This document shows, one piece after another, positions 5,592 to 6,710 of a DNA stretch of 6,710 nucleotides. The position numbers and the translations under genes are program-made. Under the pieces are notes generated by a model. The model searched no databases. It was not told the origin of the DNA and saw only the letters and a program-made list of their open reading frames with translations. The stretch covers positions 1 through 6,710 of the forward strand of contig DFGG01000018.1 in NCBI GenBank assembly GCA_002371695.1. Reading direction: 5' to 3'. Origin of the DNA: a bacterium UBA3756 (GTDB taxonomy: Bacteria > Bacteroidota > Bacteroidia > Bacteroidales > Bacteroidaceae). The stretch's first letter is position 1. Each line of letters begins with the position of its first letter.

Positions 5592-6710
5592 TTACCAGTT
5601 GTCTGTACGGAAGGGAATCAAAGGCAGGTTGCCGCCATTCTTCACATTGCCTATCTGCCAGTTCTTAAAGCAATAGCGCACAGCCACGGGTTTTTTCACC
5701 TTGTCACTCTGGATAAGGATGGCTTCGTCCCAATAGCCTCCTCCTGGCTGCCAGAAATGACGAGCCTTGGCGGGATGGAACACCCGATCCTCACCTGCCA
5801 CTTCGAAGCCCTGCATATCTTCAAATGGTGCATCGCACCAGTAGTTGTCCTGAGTGTGTATCAGCACGGAGTCGCCCTTAATGGTCATATCCTTATATGA
5901 TGAACTCTTATACTGGATAGTCTTCATGCCGTAGTCGCGATTGAGAGCCGTAAAGGCCAGGCGCTCTCCCACGGGCTGCTTTTGTGCCGGATGTATCTGT
6001 GTGGTCTCATAAGGATACACCAGATCGTTGGTGCATACCAGTGAACTGTTGGGGATGATCTGCGAGGCCTTCCACTGCTGTTCCTGCAGGCGGGCATTCC
6101 AGTCACCGTTGGGGTCGCCACTCTCGTAGGGGGCAATCTGTACAAAATAGAAGGGAATCTCACCCAATCCGAATTGAGAGCGCCATTGTTCAACGAGTAG
6201 CTTCAGCCGCTGTGAATATTGGTCGCCAGGATCGCCCACGTTTGAACAGCCCTGATAGAAAAGTATACCTTTTACCGTGTAGTTCAGGATGGGGTTGAAG
6301 GTGCCGTTGCCCCATACCAGAGCGCGATGGTAATCCCATTCTTTCTTGAAATTCACGATGCCCATAGTATCGGTAGGCTCCTGGGTGTACTTCTCCAGAT
6401 TCTCCTTCGTCAGCCAGCTCTCCACGCGCGAACCTCCTTTATTAGCTTCAATGATACCCACTGGTATGTCGAGCGTGCGGCTCACCAGCCTTGCGAAAAA
6501 GTAGCCTGTGGCAGAGAATTCGGGCACGGTCTCCGGCGAGCAGACACGCCATTCACACTGAGCATCCTCCTGAGGTGTCATTCGCATGATGCTGGGAATC
6601 TTTACCGAGCGCACTCCCTTTGACTGGATGGCGTCCACCACGTGATGGTTGTAGCCGTCTACAGGGCACATGCCGAAGCCCTTGACGGGCATCTCCATGT
6701 TCGACTGGCC
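5592..6710 (-). CDS. Sialate O-acetylesterase-like SGNH hydrolase (SASA family), 5' end missing
   Basis: The frame is open to the right edge, so the N-terminus is missing; 372 residues are visible. The family removes O-acetyl groups from sialic acids or other glycans and is usually exported in Bacteroidetes, but any signal peptide lies outside the window. The visible part starts precisely at SGNH block I, GQSNMEMP, with the nucleophile Ser3. Further motifs are EANKGGSRVESW (88-99), FYQGCSN (151-157), which equals the family's YQGESN block with Cys155 in place of Glu, and the Asp/His block TNDLVYPYETTQIHP (227-241) with Asp229 and His240. The C-terminus FRTDNW is typical of the family. In relatives, GQSN usually lies about 100 residues or more in, so a leader and a beta-sandwich domain are expected upstream. 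An internal ATG at 6698 is part of GQSNMEM and is not the start. Acetylxylan or another acetylated glycan is an alternative substrate. It precedes the Nudix gene by 4 bp. Confidence 0.9.
   Translation of the reverse strand, partial: GQSNMEMPVKGFGMCPVDGYNHHVVDAIQSKGVRSVKIPSIMRMTPQEDAQCEWRVCSPETVPEFSATGYFFARLVSRTLDIPVGIIEANKGGSRVESWLTKENLEKYTQEPTDTMGIVNFKKEWDYHRALVWGNGTFNPILNYTVKGILFYQGCSNVGDPGDQYSQRLKLLVEQWRSQFGLGEIPFYFVQIAPYESGDPNGDWNARLQEQQWKASQIIPNSSLVCTNDLVYPYETTQIHPAQKQPVGERLAFTALNRDYGMKTIQYKSSSYKDMTIKGDSVLIHTQDNYWCDAPFEDMQGFEVAGEDRVFHPAKARHFWQPGGGYWDEAILIQSDKVKKPVAVRYCFKNWQIGNVKNGGNLPLIPFRTDNW

Noticed and set aside
5484..5900. Plus-strand open frame of 138 codons across the Nudix-esterase junction
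   Set aside because: It is antisense to two well-supported genes, and its product shows no family features.
6690..6698. ATG codons at 6698 and 6692 as the start of the esterase
   Set aside because: The frame continues upstream as GQSN, the SGNH nucleophile motif; starting at either ATG would remove the catalytic serine.
1..6710. A hidden novel system (defence, mobile element, CRISPR, toxin-antitoxin, RNA element)
   Set aside because: Nearly every base belongs to six recognisable metabolic or housekeeping genes on one strand; I saw no direct repeats, integrase or transposase motifs, or structured RNA in the short gaps.

Overview
The window looks like a chromosomal segment from a Bacteroidales bacterium, most likely Prevotella or a close relative. 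The clues are the protein flavours (a short type IA topoisomerase with cysteine-free C-terminal repeats, a Bacteroidetes-type biosynthetic arginine decarboxylase, a zinc-ribbon Nudix protein), the general lack of strong Shine-Dalgarno sites, and a TAnnTTTG-type promoter element upstream of topA. The genus is inferred from recognition of the proteins and was not tested by any search.

All six genes lie on the minus strand, so transcription runs from high to low coordinates. From right to left they are: a sialate O-acetylesterase-like SGNH hydrolase cut by the right edge of the window (5592-6710); a zinc-ribbon Nudix hydrolase 4 bp downstream (5066-5587); an 87 bp AT-rich gap carrying the likely topA promoter (4979-5065); topA, DNA topoisomerase I (2645-4978); aroK, shikimate kinase (2121-2648), overlapping topA by 4 bp; speA, arginine decarboxylase (214-2106), 14 bp further on; and argB, acetylglutamate kinase (1-211), 2 bp after speA and cut by the left edge. 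Coding density is close to complete, and no gene-free stretch exceeds 100 bp.

The spacing suggests two transcription units. The upstream one is the esterase plus Nudix pair. The downstream one is a topA-aroK-speA-argB operon that joins DNA supercoiling control, chorismate/aromatic synthesis, agmatine/polyamine formation and arginine synthesis. The genes do not form a single pathway, but speA and argB use and make arginine respectively, and their start and stop codons almost touch.

I see no mobile element, CRISPR array, tRNA, rRNA, phage gene or defence system. This is essentially an ordinary housekeeping region. The observations most worth a second look are a Glu-to-Cys change in a conserved motif of the esterase, and the question of whether this ArgB works on acetylated or succinylated glutamate.
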